In this document: in pieces, positions 16,149 to 25,803 of the stretch
How positions within the stretch are numbered: the stretch's first letter is position 1
Layout of the letters: the number at the start of each line of letters is the position of its first letter
Source: an uncultured Clostridia bacterium
GTDB lineage: Bacteria; Bacillota; Clostridia; Christensenellales; Aristaeellaceae
Direction of reading: 5' to 3'
Length of the DNA: 59,096 bases
Assembly: GCA_934632155.1 (NCBI GenBank)
Contig: CAKTXZ010000015.1
Location: forward strand, 1-59,096
Made by a program: the position numbers and the translations under genes
The notes under the pieces: generated by a model
Databases searched by the model: none
What the model saw: only the letters and a program-made list of their open reading frames with translations
Told to the model about the DNA's origin: nothing

Positions 16149-17795
16149 TCAATAAAGCGTACAGCCGCCGATGAATTCCCGCAGCAGCGACAGCGGAGGA
16201 ATATCGCGCAGCGCCTCGTCCGTCGCGGGCAGCATATAATGCAGAATTTTGAGCAGCCTGCGCGAGGCGAGATAAGCCGGGCTTTCGGGCGGAATGGTCT
16301 TGAGCAGCTCGTAGGCGTAGCGTTTGAGCACGGGCAGTTCATAATGCAGCGCCGAATTAAAAACGAAGTCCGCCTGCTCCTGATAGGGAAAAATCCATTT
16401 TTCTTCGCCGCGGCGAACGCTGTTCCACATGCCCAGCGTTTCCTCGGGCGGCGTGCAGCGGAATTGATGGTCGCGCACGATGCGCCGCAAAAGCCGCGCG
16501 TCGGTGGTGCGAATGCGATTGTGATTGTCCAGATTCAGGCAGGTCAGCTCGCTGATATACACTTTGGCGATCAGGTGCCGGTCGAAGCCCTGATGCAGCT
16601 TCGGATTCAGGCCGTGGATTCCCTCCATGACGAGCACCTGATTTTTCTCGAGGCGCAGCGGATAGCTTTCCGGGCAGCGCCGGCTGACAGAAAAATCAAA
16701 GCGCGGCATAGCGGCCTCGCCGCCGGAAAGCAGCGTTTTCAGGCACGCGCGCAGCAGCGGAACGTCCAGCGCGGAAAGCGCCTCCAGATCGGGCTGACCG
16801 TCCGCCTCCAGCGGCAGTAAATCGCGATTCAGATAAAAATCGTCCAGTGAAATCAGCACGGGACGAAGCCCCAGCACGCGCAGATGAATGCACAGGCGGT
16901 TGGCAAAGGTGGTTTTTCCGCTGGAGGAGGGGCCGGCGATGAAGACGGCGCGGCTGTGACGCTCGGCGACGCCGCTGGCAATTTCGGCGATAGAACGGTC
17001 GTGCAGCGCTTCGTTGACGCGAATAAAATCGGGCAGCCTGCCGCCCACGATCATGTCGTTGAGATCCGCGACGTTCCGGCAGCCCAGAATGTCGCACCAG
17101 CGATTGGATTCGGCGAAGGCGCGAAGATGCTTCGGGCGTGAAACAAAGGGTGCGGGTACGGACGGATTTTGCGGCGAGGGCATCTGCATTACGAAGCCGG
17201 GCGCGTTGTAGGCAAGCGCGAAATGCGGCACATAGCCCGTGGAAGGCAGCATAGCGCCGTAAAAGTATTCCGCCATCCCGCCGCAGCGATACACCGTAAA
17301 ATAGTCGTAGGGACGATAGGCCAGCAGGCGCGATTTGTCGGTTTCGCCGATTTGCTCAAAGTAGGCGATCGCCTGCTCGCGCGTCCACGTTTCCTTTGTA
17401 AAGGGCAAATCCTCCTTCACGATATCGCGCATGGCGTTTTCGATATCGCGGACGGCCGCCTCGTCCGGCTGCCGGTTCAGCAGCCGAATATATACGCCGT
17501 AGCCGATGGAATGCTCAATGCGCACATGCGCGCCGGGAAGCGCGCGCTCCACTGCCAGCAGCATGACAAAGCGAAGCGAGCGCTCGTAGATTCGCCGCCC
17601 CTCTTCGTTTTGGAAGGTAATGGGGAACAGCGAGCAGTCGTCCTCGACGGTCTGCGTCAGCTCCAGCGCGCGGCCGCCGCAAAAGCAGCCAAGCGCACCC
17701 CCGACGCTGCCGGGTGCAAGCGCTTTCAGCGCCTCCAGCACGGTGACGGGCGCGGAAAACGCCTGCTCCTTTCCTAAAATTCGAATGGTAAACAA
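16149..17795 (-). CDS. Nucleoside kinase (TGS-like N-terminus plus uridine-kinase domain)
   Basis: 548 residues. The start is a TTG ten bases after AGGAGG; the frame upstream antisense to the exonuclease gene is rejected. The N-terminal about 60 residues resemble a TGS domain, followed by a threonyl-tRNA-synthetase-like second additional domain (HSIGYGVYIRL region). A P-loop kinase domain follows, with IAGPSSSGKTTFANRL at about residue 290 and the LISLDDFY substrate motif. This is the common Firmicute nucleoside kinase often annotated as uridine kinase; it phosphorylates nucleosides with NTPs in salvage. Confidence 0.9.
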   Translation of the reverse strand: MFTIRILGKEQAFSAPVTVLEALKALAPGSVGGALGCFCGGRALELTQTVEDDCSLFPITFQNEEGRRIYERSLRFVMLLAVERALPGAHVRIEHSIGYGVYIRLLNRQPDEAAVRDIENAMRDIVKEDLPFTKETWTREQAIAYFEQIGETDKSRLLAYRPYDYFTVYRCGGMAEYFYGAMLPSTGYVPHFALAYNAPGFVMQMPSPQNPSVPAPFVSRPKHLRAFAESNRWCDILGCRNVADLNDMIVGGRLPDFIRVNEALHDRSIAEIASGVAERHSRAVFIAGPSSSGKTTFANRLCIHLRVLGLRPVLISLDDFYLNRDLLPLEADGQPDLEALSALDVPLLRACLKTLLSGGEAAMPRFDFSVSRRCPESYPLRLEKNQVLVMEGIHGLNPKLHQGFDRHLIAKVYISELTCLNLDNHNRIRTTDARLLRRIVRDHQFRCTPPEETLGMWNSVRRGEEKWIFPYQEQADFVFNSALHYELPVLKRYAYELLKTIPPESPAYLASRRLLKILHYMLPATDEALRDIPPLSLLREFIGGCTLY

Positions 17796-17868
17796 AGCGA
17801 CGGGACCTCCTTTCGGGAATATGGACACGACAGGGGAGCCGCCGTACTCGGGCGCTCCCCCTGCTGGT

Positions 17869-18813
17869 TTATTGGTTTTCTTCGGCCGCCTGCCTGGCGA
17901 TCTTCTGCGCCCACTGCAGGTGCTTGGTGTGGACGTAGGCGGGGTTCTGTTCATCGGACAGGGACGCGGCGCGCGTCATGATGCGCTTACCCTCATCGTT
18001 TTTGCCAAATTGCAGGCGAATAAAAACCAGCCCATGCTGCGGGCAATCGCCAAGCCCCATGTATTGATCCGCGGCCCTTTTGACATAGCCCTCCGGGACG
18101 GTCAGATGCTTGCCGCAGATGGGGCAGGGCGGCTTCATGGCGGCGGCGCTTTGCAGCGCGTCCTTCAGGGAGCGTACGCGCAGGATGGCCTGATTTTCGC
18201 GCTTGCTTCTGTCCAGATGCTTGAGCTTGCGCGGCGCCAGCGGGTAATCAAGCGCCTTGTTAGGATCCGGCAGCTTGGAAAATACCAGCGCGGTGTAGTA
18301 CGCGTCGTTTCGCGCGTCATGGAAGGGCAGGCTTTCGTCCGGCTCGATTTGGTAATGCTCCATGGCGGCCTTTAATCCCGTTCGCGTGGCGGAATTGCCC
18401 ATGGCGTCGCCAAAGAGGCGCTGCAGATCGTAAATGCCGGAAAGCTTGGTTTCACATTGGAAGAACGTCATGTTCTGGTTCAGCACTGAAATATCGTCGC
18501 AGCCCCACGTGAGCAGGACATAATCCTCGCCGCACCACGCGGCAAAGGCGGCCACGGCGTCGTTAAAATCCGGCGCGGCGTCCAGATCCTCCTGCCGGAT
18601 ATGCGTAATGCGCATGATGCGCGGGTGAAGCTTCGCATAATGCACGGGACGGATAAGCTGGCTGAAGGAATCAACGATACGGTACTGATCGTCCACCTTG
18701 ACGGCGCCGATCTGAATCATTTCAAAGAGGAGCTTGCTGCCTACGCTTTTGTAGGCGGGGGAGGAATAGGACAGGGGCTGGTTCCACTCCAGATCCAGAA
18801 TGATATACTGCAT
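17869..18813 (-). CDS. DEDDh 3'-5' exonuclease (KapD-like) with C-terminal zinc ribbon
   Basis: 314 residues. The exonuclease signature is complete: ILDLEW with the DxE pair at the N-terminus, the middle Asp in GCDDISVL, and HDARND with the final His/Asp at about residue 170. The C-terminal part has PCPICGK and GDCPQHG, likely a zinc-binding element, then a basic tail. The family includes KapD, an inhibitor of the KinA sporulation pathway in Bacillus, and RNase T-like proteins; the substrate here is unknown. Confidence 0.88.
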   Translation of the reverse strand: MQYIILDLEWNQPLSYSSPAYKSVGSKLLFEMIQIGAVKVDDQYRIVDSFSQLIRPVHYAKLHPRIMRITHIRQEDLDAAPDFNDAVAAFAAWCGEDYVLLTWGCDDISVLNQNMTFFQCETKLSGIYDLQRLFGDAMGNSATRTGLKAAMEHYQIEPDESLPFHDARNDAYYTALVFSKLPDPNKALDYPLAPRKLKHLDRSKRENQAILRVRSLKDALQSAAAMKPPCPICGKHLTVPEGYVKRAADQYMGLGDCPQHGLVFIRLQFGKNDEGKRIMTRAASLSDEQNPAYVHTKHLQWAQKIARQAAEENQ

Positions 18814-18833
18814 ACAGGCAACGACCTCGCGTA

Positions 18834-20072
18834 TCAGGATTGCAGAAACCTTGCCGCGCTTTCGCCGGCCAGCGCGCCGGTGGAGAAGGCAATCTGCAGG
18901 TTATAGCCGCCCGTGTGGGCGTCCACATCGATCATTTCACCCGCGAAATATAGCCCCTGCACGGCGCGGGCCGCCATGGTTGCAGGGCTTAGCGCGCGCA
19001 CATCCACGCCGCCTCTGGTAATGATGGCCTCGGCGATGGGACGCGCGCCGTCTATCGTCAGGGGCAGATGCTTGAGCGCCGCGACGATGCGCTTGCGCTG
19101 CGCCGCGGAAACCTGACTGCAGCCGACGCTTCCGTCCACGCCGCACAGCGCGGGAAAAGCATCGGCAAGGCGGCCGGGCAGCAGGGACGTCAGAATCGCG
19201 GCCAGATGCCGGCGCGGCGCGGCGGCAAGCTCACGGCGCAGGCGCGCGTCCAGCTGCTCCTCCGTCAGGCCGGGCTTGAGGTCGAGTCCCGCGTCTGCTC
19301 GCCCGTTTTCGGGAAGATGCGCGGACAGCTCCAGCGCCAGCGGGCCGGAAATGCCGAAATGGGTAAAGAGCATTTCGCCAAGCTCCGCGTAAAGCGTTTT
19401 GCCGCGGGCGCGCCCCGTCAGCCGGACGTTTTTCAGGGACAGTCCCTGCAGCGCCTTCGGCCATGCCTCCGCCGTGGTCAGCCCCACGAGCGAAGGGCGG
19501 CAGGGAATCACCGCCAGCCCGCTTTCCTCCGCCATGCGGTAGCCGTCGCCGGTCGAGCCCGTCGAAGGATAGGAAAGCCCGCCGGTGCAGACGATCACAG
19601 CGCGCGCAGGCAGCGTCGCGCCGTTTTCCAGCGCCACACCGCGCACGGCGTTTTCCGAAAGCAGAATGTGAGAAACGCGCGTATGCAGTCGGATATCGAC
19701 GCCGGCCTGCATAAGCCCGTGCGTCAGCGCGCGGGTAACGTCGCTGGCCTTATCCGATACGGGGAACGCACGGCGGCCGCGTTCGATCTTTGTTGCGCAG
19801 CCAAGCGAATTCAGCAGCGCCAGCAGCGCTTCGGGCGGCAGGCGATGCAGCGCGGCGTACAAAAAGCGCGGGTTGCGCGGCACATTGCGCAGAAATTCCT
19901 CCACGTCGCAAAGGTTGGTTACATTGCAGCGCCCCTTGCCGGTGATGTACACCTTTTTGCCCAGCTTTTCGTTCCGCTCCAGCAGAGCGACCCGTGCGCC
20001 GCTGCGGGCTGCAAAGAGCGCGGCCGCCATGCCCGCCGCGCCGCCGCCGATGACAATCAGATCAGGCTGCAT
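18834..20072 (-). CDS. HI0933/BaiN-like flavoprotein (NAD(P)/FAD-dependent oxidoreductase)
   Basis: 412 residues. The FAD-binding motif GGGAAGMAAALFAARSG is at the N-terminus, the family mark TGKGRCNVTN is near residue 45, and the C-terminal GEMIDVDAHTGGYNLQ closes the FAD fold. The related BaiN of Clostridium scindens reduces bile-acid intermediates, but this family is widespread in Firmicutes and most members have no proven role. It lies 20 bp downstream of the exonuclease start and 26 bp after the RpiR gene. Confidence 0.92.
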   Translation of the reverse strand: MQPDLIVIGGGAAGMAAALFAARSGARVALLERNEKLGKKVYITGKGRCNVTNLCDVEEFLRNVPRNPRFLYAALHRLPPEALLALLNSLGCATKIERGRRAFPVSDKASDVTRALTHGLMQAGVDIRLHTRVSHILLSENAVRGVALENGATLPARAVIVCTGGLSYPSTGSTGDGYRMAEESGLAVIPCRPSLVGLTTAEAWPKALQGLSLKNVRLTGRARGKTLYAELGEMLFTHFGISGPLALELSAHLPENGRADAGLDLKPGLTEEQLDARLRRELAAAPRRHLAAILTSLLPGRLADAFPALCGVDGSVGCSQVSAAQRKRIVAALKHLPLTIDGARPIAEAIITRGGVDVRALSPATMAARAVQGLYFAGEMIDVDAHTGGYNLQIAFSTGALAGESAARFLQS

Positions 20073-20098
20073 AGAAAGCGTCGACCTTCCTTGGAAGG

Positions 20099-20965
20099 TT
20101 ACTGGTTTTCCTTGTTGAGGTAGACGCTGTAGGCGTCCCAGATGCCTTCCATTTTTTCAAAATGACGGCCAAGCTCATCCTTCTTTTTAAGCGCCAGCGC
20201 AACCAGCAGCGCGTTGATAACGGAAAGCGGCGCTACCATGGAATCCACGAAGGAGGCCATGTCCGTATGCGCGGAAAGGCAGATATCCGCCTCCGCGTGC
20301 AGCGGGCTCATGGGGCCGTCCGTCAGGCTGACGACCTGCGCGCCGCTTTCGTGGGCGAAGCGCATGGCCTCCAGCGTGCGGGTGGAATAGCGTGGGAAGC
20401 TGATGCCAAAGAGCACGTCGTTTTTCCGGATGCGGGAAATGGATTCGAACACGTCGCTGATGCCCGAGGCGACGATGCGCACGTCGTCGAAGATGAAATG
20501 GAGGTAATACCCGAAAAACTGCGCCAGCGGCGCGGCGGAGCGCAGGCCGAGCACATAGATGGCGTCCGCCTGAAGCAGGCGGGTCACAACCTTCGCAAAC
20601 GCGCCTGCGTCAATTTGCTCCACGGTGCGGCGGATGTTGAGCATATCCGCCTTGAGCACGGTGGGCAGCACCTCGGATTCCTGCATCTCGGACGTCATTT
20701 CAAAGCGCTGCGCGGCGGTCAGGCGATGACGAACCAACTCCTGCAGGGAATGCTGCAGCTGCGGATATCCCTCGTAGCCCAGCGCTACGGCGAAGCGGAC
20801 GACCGTGCTTTCGCTGACATGAACCATTTTGCCCAGCGCGGCCGCCGTCATGAAAACGGCTTTTTCATAATGCGTCACAATGTACTCGGCAATGCGGCGG
20901 TGGCTTTTGCTCAGCCGCTTGCCGCTCAGGTTCAGCCGCTCGATCAAATCCTGCTTGCTTTCCAT
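20099..20965 (-). CDS. RpiR/MurR-family transcriptional regulator
   Basis: 288 residues. The N-terminal HTH_6 domain is seen in KSHRRIAEYIVTHYEKAVFMTAAALGK with recognition helix VSESTVVRFAVALGY. A C-terminal SIS domain (about 120-260) binds phosphosugars. Such proteins repress or activate sugar-phosphate genes. No obvious sugar operon touches it, so the target may be elsewhere. The start follows GAGAGGGG. Confidence 0.9.
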   Translation of the reverse strand: MESKQDLIERLNLSGKRLSKSHRRIAEYIVTHYEKAVFMTAAALGKMVHVSESTVVRFAVALGYEGYPQLQHSLQELVRHRLTAAQRFEMTSEMQESEVLPTVLKADMLNIRRTVEQIDAGAFAKVVTRLLQADAIYVLGLRSAAPLAQFFGYYLHFIFDDVRIVASGISDVFESISRIRKNDVLFGISFPRYSTRTLEAMRFAHESGAQVVSLTDGPMSPLHAEADICLSAHTDMASFVDSMVAPLSVINALLVALALKKKDELGRHFEKMEGIWDAYSVYLNKENQ

Positions 20966-21029
20966 ACCCAGCCCCTCTCATCCGTCAGGATGGCTATATT
21001 ATACAGGAAATGCAGGGAAAAATGCAAGT

Positions 21030-21797
21030 CTATTTCATGAACCGCTGCATTTCAACGGAAAAATCGGCGTTGTAATCGATATAAGGGCCGACAAACGTGC
21101 AGGTTGGCCGCCCTTCCTGCAAAAATGCATAATCGCTGCCGGGGGTGACGGGCTCCATCGGCAGGCCGGAGGAATCCGTGGCGCGCAGCCAGTAATATGG
21201 CTGCCCATGCGGCGAAGCGCGTTCCTCGTAGCCGTCCAGATAGTACGCCTGTGAAAGCGGGCAGAGCGTGAGCGGCCCAAGCTTTTCAGGCGCGACGGCG
21301 GGGGCGTTGAGGTTCATCACCGTGAAGCGCTTCTGCGGCATTTTTGCGTATTGCTCGCCGAGCGTCAGCGCGATTTCCGCCAGATTCCGGCGCATCGCCT
21401 CGTCCGAGCCGCGCATGATGGAAACTGCGACGGCGGGAATATACATCGTGGCCGCTTCGCGCGCGGCGGCGACCGTTCCGCTGTAATAGACGGCGGGCCC
21501 GGCATTTTCGCCGTCGTTAATGCCCGACAGGCAAAGATCGGGCTTGTCCTGAAGCTGATCGGCCAGAATGCGCACACAGTCGGCCGGCGTACCGTCGACA
21601 GCCCATGCCTCCGCGCCCGGCCAATCGATTCGATGGGTCAGAATAGGGGAGGTCAACGTGATGTGCTGGCTATTGGCGCTGCATTGACGGCTGGGCGCGC
21701 TGATGGTTACGCGGTGTCCGCGGCGAATGGCGCAGTCGGCCAGCGTCCTGATGCCGGAGGAGAAAATGCCGTCGTCATTGGTAATGAGTATGTGCAT
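21030..21797 (-). CDS. surE: 5'/3'-nucleotidase SurE
   Basis: 255 residues, normal for SurE. The metal-binding N-terminus ITNDDGIFSSGI, Asn in SRQCSANSQ, and LCLSGINDGENAGPAVYYSGTV with the second Asn/Gly cluster are all present. The enzyme hydrolyses nucleoside 5'- or 3'-monophosphates, often as a stationary-phase repair function. The start ATG follows AAAGGAG by seven bases. It heads the leftward run surE, rpiR, flavoprotein, exonuclease. Confidence 0.93.
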   Translation of the reverse strand: MHILITNDDGIFSSGIRTLADCAIRRGHRVTISAPSRQCSANSQHITLTSPILTHRIDWPGAEAWAVDGTPADCVRILADQLQDKPDLCLSGINDGENAGPAVYYSGTVAAAREAATMYIPAVAVSIMRGSDEAMRRNLAEIALTLGEQYAKMPQKRFTVMNLNAPAVAPEKLGPLTLCPLSQAYYLDGYEERASPHGQPYYWLRATDSSGLPMEPVTPGSDYAFLQEGRPTCTFVGPYIDYNADFSVEMQRFMK

Positions 21798-21931
21798 GGC
21801 AGGCTCCTTTCAGCGAAAAATCACCATTGATAATTATAGCGCAAAATCGCTCCGCGCGCAAGCATGCGGGGCGCGCGGAAGAACATAGAATGCTATGCGG
21901 AAGCACAGAAAAAGGTGAGGAGCGGAGGAAG

Positions 21932-22972
21932 ATGGACGCATTCGGTTATCGGCTGCTGGCGGGCAGGGACGGCGCGCAGGGCTATGCCCGCGGCGACGAC
22001 GGACAGACGGTAACGGCGCGCGGACTGCACGCCGGAAAGACCTATACGCTTTATTGCGTCACGCCGGGGGGCGCGAGGGAGCATGCGCGCCGGACGGCGG
22101 ACGCATCGGGCATGGCGCGCTTTACGCTTTCCGGTGCGCAGCCGGTTTTTCTTGCGCTGGATGGGCGGCCCGTTCTTTGGGAGGACGACCGGGCGGAGGA
22201 ACGGTATTGTCAGGCGTGCGACCTGCTGCGCGCGCAGGCGAGGATGCTCGCGGCGGCGCAGCGGCAGGCGCGCGAAAAAGCGGCGGCATATCAGGAAACG
22301 GCGGAGCGTCCGGAAGCGCCGAAGGAGACGGCGCAGGCGGAGACGGCAGCCGCGCCGTCCGAGCCGACGGAAGCGGAATTAGAAGCGGGCAATGAAACGC
22401 CTGAGGAAGCGCCGAAGGAGACGGCGCAGGCGGAGACGGCAGCTGCGCCGTCCGAGCCGACGGAAGCGGAATTAGAAGCGGGCAATGAAACGCCTGAAGA
22501 AGCGCCGAAGGAGACGGCGCAGGCGGAGACGGCAGCCGCGCCGTCCGAGCCGACGGGAGCGGAATTAGAAGCCGATAATAAAACGCCTGAAGAAGCGGAA
22601 GCGCCGGCGGGGGCGCAGGGGAAGCTTGGGAAACCGGCGCAGCCAAAGCTGCGGCAGGGAACCGGCGAGGCGGTGGACGCGCTGCCGCGATTGATATGGC
22701 CGAAGGAGGCGGCGGAGCTGAAGCCGTATTTTGATACGCAGCCGCCCATCCGTCCCTTCGACGCGCCGGGATGGCGCTTTGTGCGCGTGCCGTCGCCCAT
22801 TCGCAGCGTCGGCTATTGCGCGGTGGGCATGTACGCGTCCGATTGCCGCGTGCGGCAGGTCGCCTACGCCGTGCCGGGAACGCCGCACCACGCGCCCGCG
22901 TTTCTGCCGGGCTATCGGTATCAGCCCGGCATGGACGGCAAGGGCTATTGGACGCTGTGGCGGCGGCTGTAA
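21932..22972 (+). CDS. Unknown protein with three 31-residue Ala/Glu/Pro repeats
   Basis: 346 residues, not recognised. The start ATG follows GCGGAGGAAG. The N-terminal about 95 residues look like a compact beta domain that begins YRLLAGRDGAQGYARGDD. A helical Arg/Ala stretch follows, then about 100 residues of low complexity: three copies of a 31-residue unit (APKETAQAETAAAP...ETPEE). The C-terminal about 80 residues (PYFDTQPPIRPF ... YWTLWRRL) form a second ordered, aromatic-rich domain. No signal peptide or membrane segment was found. A scaffold or spore-layer protein is possible, but there is no direct evidence. Confidence 0.75.
   Translation: MDAFGYRLLAGRDGAQGYARGDDGQTVTARGLHAGKTYTLYCVTPGGAREHARRTADASGMARFTLSGAQPVFLALDGRPVLWEDDRAEERYCQACDLLRAQARMLAAAQRQAREKAAAYQETAERPEAPKETAQAETAAAPSEPTEAELEAGNETPEEAPKETAQAETAAAPSEPTEAELEAGNETPEEAPKETAQAETAAAPSEPTGAELEADNKTPEEAEAPAGAQGKLGKPAQPKLRQGTGEAVDALPRLIWPKEAAELKPYFDTQPPIRPFDAPGWRFVRVPSPIRSVGYCAVGMYASDCRVRQVAYAVPGTPHHAPAFLPGYRYQPGMDGKGYWTLWRRL
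22313..22591 (+). repeat. Three tandem 93-bp repeats inside a coding region
   Basis: Units begin at 22313, 22406 and 22499, each 93 bp (31 codons), nearly identical; a short fourth start occurs at 22592. The period is a multiple of three, so copy-number change keeps the frame. Confidence 0.9.
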
Positions 22973-23012
22973 CGAATAAACGCTGCGAAAGCCGCGGCGT
23001 AATCAAAACATA

Positions 23013-24599
23013 TCAGGGGCGCTTTTGGCGGACGCGCTGGCGGAGGATATAAACCAGCATGGCGGCGGCCAAAACAAAGCAAAGGAGGCCGCACCACGGA
23101 AAGCGCCCGAGCGCCAGCGCGGCGTTGAGCGTCAGCGCGCCGCAAAGCAGCAGCGCGGCGCAAAGCAGCGACAGGCAAACAAGAAACACGCTGTCGCGCA
23201 AAAGGGACGTCATCTCGACGGATGGCTGCTGCTCCACGCCGATAGTGATCTGCCCTCTGACCGCGCCGTGCAGAATATCCGCCAGCAGCGACGGGATTTT
23301 CAGCGACTTGTGCGCGCTTTCATAAAGCGCGCCGGCGTCTCGCTTGAGCAGCGCCTGCCAATCGACGTCCTTCAGCGCTTTTTTGCCCAACCGCGCGGTG
23401 AGAATGCGCATCACGTTCAGCTCGGGGCTCAGCGCGGCCACCACGCCCTCGAGCGTTGCCAGTCCGCGCGCCAGCATCGTCATTCCGGCCGGCATGGCGA
23501 TGTTGTTTTCGCGCATCAGCGCGGTTACGCCGTCGAGCACCTCGGTCAGATCCATGCTGCCCAGATCCGCGTCTGCATACCGATCCAGCAGGGCTTCGAT
23601 ATCCCGGTACAGCTTATGCTTGTCAACCTGCCCGCGAAACTCGCCGATTCCCAGCGCCGCGTCCCGGCATGCGCCCACATCGCCGCGCGCCGCGCCGGTG
23701 AGCGCCTTGACGATCAGGCGACGCTCACGTTCGGTCAGGCTGCCCATCATGCCCATGTCCAGCCAGACGATTTTGCCATCCTGCACGCGCAGATTGCCCG
23801 GGTGCGGATCGGCGTGAAAAAAACCGTCGTCCATGATTTGCTTGACGTAGTTGTCGGCCAGCCTTTCGCCGATTTCGCTCGGCTTGAGCCCGGCCTTGCG
23901 CAGCGCCTCCATGTCGTCGATTGCAAAGCCGTCGATACGCTCCATTACCAGAATGCGCGTGGTAGTATAATCGCGATAGAGAAGGGGAGAAGCTATGAAG
24001 GCCTCGTCCTGATTCAGAAGGCGGAATCGCTCCAGATTGGCGGCCTCGGTTTGGAAATTCATTTCCTCCTGCGCCGTTATCCACATTTCGTCCAGCACCT
24101 GCTGAAAATCCACCAAATCGTTGATGGGCGTATATTTGAGCAGCTGGCACGCCTGCTTGAGCAGCATAATATCGCGGCTCATGGTATCGTGAATGCCCTC
24201 GCGCTGCACCTTGACCACGACGTGTTCGCCGGTGTGCAGCACGGCGGCGTGCGCCTGCGCGATGGACGCGCTGCCCAGCGTTTCGGGACTGAAGGAGGAA
24301 AACACCTCCTCCAGCGGGCGGCCGTATGCGTCCTCCACCAGCCGCTTGACCTGCTCAAAGGGCATGGGGGCAACGCTGCTGCGCAGGCGCGTGAGAGCCT
24401 GACAATACTCCTTCGGCAGAATATCCGAGCGCATGGAGAGAATTTGTCCCAGCTTGATAAAGGTCGGCCCCAAATCCTCGATCACGCCGCACAGCTTTTC
24501 CGGCGTAACGCCCTTGACGATTTCGTGGCGGCGAATGACCGCCATGATTTCGCCGAGACGCTGACGGTTGTCAGCGCGCGGGTTGGTTTGCGTTTGCAT
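23013..24599 (-). CDS. ABC1/UbiB-family atypical kinase
   Basis: 528 residues. The family's motifs are present in order: the PTFIKLGQILSMR (KxGQ) segment, the Ala-rich SIASIAQAHAAV-type loop (here ASIAQAHAAV), VVVKVQREGI with the ATP-site Lys, FHADPHPGN and WLDMGMMG in place of DFG. Two hydrophobic segments at the extreme C-terminus anchor it. In aerobes UbiB supports ubiquinone synthesis; in Clostridia without quinones the role is unknown, perhaps lipid or isoprenoid handling. The start ATG follows GAGGT. Confidence 0.9.
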   Translation of the reverse strand: MQTQTNPRADNRQRLGEIMAVIRRHEIVKGVTPEKLCGVIEDLGPTFIKLGQILSMRSDILPKEYCQALTRLRSSVAPMPFEQVKRLVEDAYGRPLEEVFSSFSPETLGSASIAQAHAAVLHTGEHVVVKVQREGIHDTMSRDIMLLKQACQLLKYTPINDLVDFQQVLDEMWITAQEEMNFQTEAANLERFRLLNQDEAFIASPLLYRDYTTTRILVMERIDGFAIDDMEALRKAGLKPSEIGERLADNYVKQIMDDGFFHADPHPGNLRVQDGKIVWLDMGMMGSLTERERRLIVKALTGAARGDVGACRDAALGIGEFRGQVDKHKLYRDIEALLDRYADADLGSMDLTEVLDGVTALMRENNIAMPAGMTMLARGLATLEGVVAALSPELNVMRILTARLGKKALKDVDWQALLKRDAGALYESAHKSLKIPSLLADILHGAVRGQITIGVEQQPSVEMTSLLRDSVFLVCLSLLCAALLLCGALTLNAALALGRFPWCGLLCFVLAAAMLVYILRQRVRQKRP

Positions 24600-24768
24600 T
24601 GGCTTCTACCTCGCTTTCGTCAAAAAATCGAGCCTGCTTCGGAAGCGCTTGACGGCGAAGGGCGTCTCGCGGCCGTGCTCCCATGCCGCTGAATTCGGCG
24701 ATACGGCGGAAAAACCCTTTTACCCGGCCGACAAGATTGGCGCGGCGCCGCTTTCCGGATGTCGCGGC

Positions 24769-24797
24769 TTTACAAAAAACGTTCGCGCACGTATAAT
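24769..24797 (+). promoter_or_regulatory. Sigma-A promoter of the LysR gene
   Basis: TTTACA (24769-24774) and TATAAT (24792-24797) are 17 bp apart, about 60 bp before the LysR start, in the divergent gap with the UbiB-like gene. Confidence 0.65.
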
Positions 24798-24859
24798 ATA
24801 GGCAGCGGCGCGGAGCCGAAGCGGCGGCTGCGTGGGAAGCCGCAAAGGAGGACGAAGCT

Positions 24860-25786
24860 TTGAATATCCTGCATCTGAAATATGCGCTGGAGGTTGCGAG
24901 GGCCGGCTCAATCAGCAAGGCAGCCGAGGCGCTGTACATGAATCCGCCCAATCTCAGCCGCGCCATTCGCGATTTAGAGTCTTCGCTGGGCATTACCATC
25001 TTTGACCGTACGGCCAAGGGAATTTATGTTACGCCCGAGGGCGAGGAATTTCTGGGCTATGCCAAGAAGATTCTGCGCCAGATCGACGAGGTCGAGCAGC
25101 TTTATAAAACCGGCATCACTCCGCCGCAGCGCTTTTCCATTTCCGTGGCCCGTGCAAGCTATATTTCCGCGGCGTTTACCGCCTTTTCACGCAGCCTGAC
25201 GGCGGAGCGGGCGGAGGTCTATTATAAAGAAACGAACGCCATGCGCACGCTCCAGAACGTGATCGGCGGGGAGTATAAGCTGGGCATTTTGCGCTACGCC
25301 GTGAGCTTTGACAAGCATTTCAAGGAAATGCTGGAGGAAAAGGGGCTGGCCTATGAGCTGGTGACGGAATTTCACTACGCGCTGCTGATGAGCGAGCGCC
25401 ATCCCCTTGCGGGCGCGGAGACAATTTCGCGGGCGGATCTGGCGGGATACATCGAGCTGGCGCATGCCGACCCGTTTGTGCCGTCCGTTCCGCTGGCGGT
25501 GGTGAAAAAGGAGGAGCAGACGGGCGACGCCGCCAGAAGGATATTCCTGTTTGAGCGCGGCAGTCAGTTCGAGCTGCTTTCCGGAAACCCGGAGACCTAT
25601 ATGTGGGTATCGCCAATGCCCCAGGAAATACTGGAAAGATGGGGGCTTGTGCAGCGCGACTGCCCGGAAAACCGAAAGCAATATAAGGACATTCTGATTT
25701 ACCGCCGGGATTATAAGCTGACGCCGCTGGATCAGGCGTTTATCACGGAGCTGTGCCGAAGCAAGCGCGGCTGCATGCAAACCTGA
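24860..25786 (+). CDS. LysR-family transcriptional regulator
   Basis: 308 residues. It starts with TTG, fixed by AAAGGAGGA just upstream. The N-terminal winged HTH reads SISKAAEALYMNPPNLSRAIRDLE, then LGITIFDRTAKGIYVTPEG, the standard LysR pattern. A substrate-binding-like effector domain follows. It is monocistronic and ends in a strong terminator. The divergent neighbour is the UbiB-like gene, a possible target. Confidence 0.9.
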   Translation: MNILHLKYALEVARAGSISKAAEALYMNPPNLSRAIRDLESSLGITIFDRTAKGIYVTPEGEEFLGYAKKILRQIDEVEQLYKTGITPPQRFSISVARASYISAAFTAFSRSLTAERAEVYYKETNAMRTLQNVIGGEYKLGILRYAVSFDKHFKEMLEEKGLAYELVTEFHYALLMSERHPLAGAETISRADLAGYIELAHADPFVPSVPLAVVKKEEQTGDAARRIFLFERGSQFELLSGNPETYMWVSPMPQEILERWGLVQRDCPENRKQYKDILIYRRDYKLTPLDQAFITELCRSKRGCMQT

Positions 25787-25803
25787 TTGCCCTAAAACGC
25801 AAA

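Noticed and set aside
22313..22591. Tandem repeats considered as a CRISPR array
   Set aside because: Units are contiguous 93-bp in-frame coding repeats without unique spacers.
22122..23006. Leftward frame with Pro/Ser/Ala repeats opposite the 93-bp repeats
   Set aside because: The repeat exists on both strands; only the rightward frame has a ribosome binding site and ordered flanking domains.
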